A stretch of 64,000 bases of DNA, taken from Actinobacteria bacterium UBA2272 (lineage in GTDB: Bacteria; Actinomycetota; Coriobacteriia; Anaerosomatales; Anaerosomataceae). A program made the translations under genes and the position numbers. The stretch is from contig DDXA01000004.1 of NCBI GenBank assembly GCA_002347725.1, positions 1 to 64,000 on the forward strand, read 5' to 3'. Each line of letters opens with the position of its first letter. Position 1 is the first letter of the stretch. Positions 63,579 to 64,000 of this stretch are shown piece after piece. Below the pieces are notes generated by a model, which worked only from the letters and a program-made list of their open reading frames with translations, did not search any database and was not told the DNA's origin.

Positions 63579-64000
63579 CTAGCTGACGATCCTGAACGCA
63601 GAGCCGACCTGGCTCGATTCCCGTGCGATGTTGGCGAGCTGCTCCGCCGCCCCGGCGACCTGCCGGCTGCCCGCGGCGGTCTGCTGCGCCACGGACGCGA
63701 CCTCACGCATCGCCTTGACGACCTGGTCGGTGGCGCTCTTCTGCTGCTGTGTCGCGGCCGAGATCTCCTTGGCCGACACGGTGGTCTGCTCGATCGTCTC
63801 GAGGATCTGCTCGAGGCTGTCGCCCGTGACGTTTGCCAGCTCGACGCCACTCTGGACCTGCTTGAGCTCCTGCTCGGTCGAGAGTACGAGGTCGTTGGCG
63901 GCGCTCTGTATCTCGGTCATGATCGACTCGATCTCGCCGGTGGAGTCCACGACCGACTCGGCGAGCTTGCGGATCTCGATCGCGACCACCGAGAAGCCCT
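63579..64000 (-). CDS. Methyl-accepting chemotaxis protein (C-terminal part)
   Basis: The visible 140 residues are the end of the cytoplasmic signalling coiled coil. They begin in the conserved hairpin exit (GFSVVAIEIRKLAESV) and continue with Gln/Ala-rich heptads to SQVGSAFRIVS. No NWETF-type CheR tether is at the C-terminus. The gene continues beyond the right edge on the minus strand. It is 33 bases upstream of cheA, so receptor, kinase and methylesterase probably form one signalling operon. Confidence 0.92.
   Translation of the reverse strand, partial: GFSVVAIEIRKLAESVVDSTGEIESIMTEIQSAANDLVLSTEQELKQVQSGVELANVTGDSLEQILETIEQTTVSAKEISAATQQQKSATDQVVKAMREVASVAQQTAAGSRQVAGAAEQLANIARESSQVGSAFRIVS

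Overview
The window is about 64 kb of GC-rich, gene-dense bacterial chromosome. It carries core housekeeping genes, a T-box leader, class A PBPs with PASTA domains, a SipW/CalY pair and a large multiheme cytochrome c operon. Together these suggest an anaerobic or facultative actinobacterium-like organism, possibly of the Coriobacteriia. That placement is inference from gene content and GC; the partial 16S rRNA at the left edge would settle it. I see no insertion sequence, integrase, phage gene or CRISPR array.

Left part (1-13.5 kb): the 5' third of a 16S rRNA gene leaves the window on the minus strand, with its promoter and leader visible. Next come tyrS, two paralogous class A penicillin-binding proteins on the plus strand flanking a U32-family (RlhA-like) gene, and a DNA-repair group on the minus strand (polX, a 3-methyladenine glycosylase, a NIF3-like protein).

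Biosynthesis and translation (13.5-42.7 kb, mostly minus strand): a complete arginine operon in the order argC-J-B-D-F-R-G-H, followed by a GNAT gene, runs from a good sigma-70-type promoter at 22.5 kb. Upstream lie pheS-pheT under a T-box with a UUC (Phe) specifier, a SipW-type signal peptidase with its CalY/TasA-like substrate, infC-rpmI-rplT (infC apparently starting at AUC, with a structured leader), a seven-TM-type histidine kinase, thrS, a membrane zinc-ribbon protein, panD, folC, valS, a small cysteine-rich protein, and tig-clpP-clpX.

Respiratory region (42.7-52.7 kb): seven tightly spaced minus-strand genes encode a tetraheme cytochrome, a Tat-exported four-cluster Fe-S protein, an NrfD-type membrane subunit, and four membrane-anchored multiheme cytochromes. 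Together they hold 45 heme-binding motifs, four of them the rare CX3CH or CX4CH forms. The layout looks like a quinone-linked module that moves electrons across the membrane into an extracytoplasmic heme chain. A divergent OmpR-type regulator and PAS/HAMP kinase sit beside it. Direct repeats of CCTAACAAG with an 11-bp period lie between the cytochromes and the regulator, and again in front of an unknown five-TM protein, so this may be one regulon. This is the part of the window most likely to be new.

Right part (52.7-64 kb): prfC, tRNA-Lys, fhs, a tRNA cluster (Pro, Gly, Arg, His) with its own promoter, the overlapping group murI-MBL hydrolase-rph-rdgB, and a chemotaxis group (partial MCP, a CheA with a fused receiver domain, CheB) running off the right edge.
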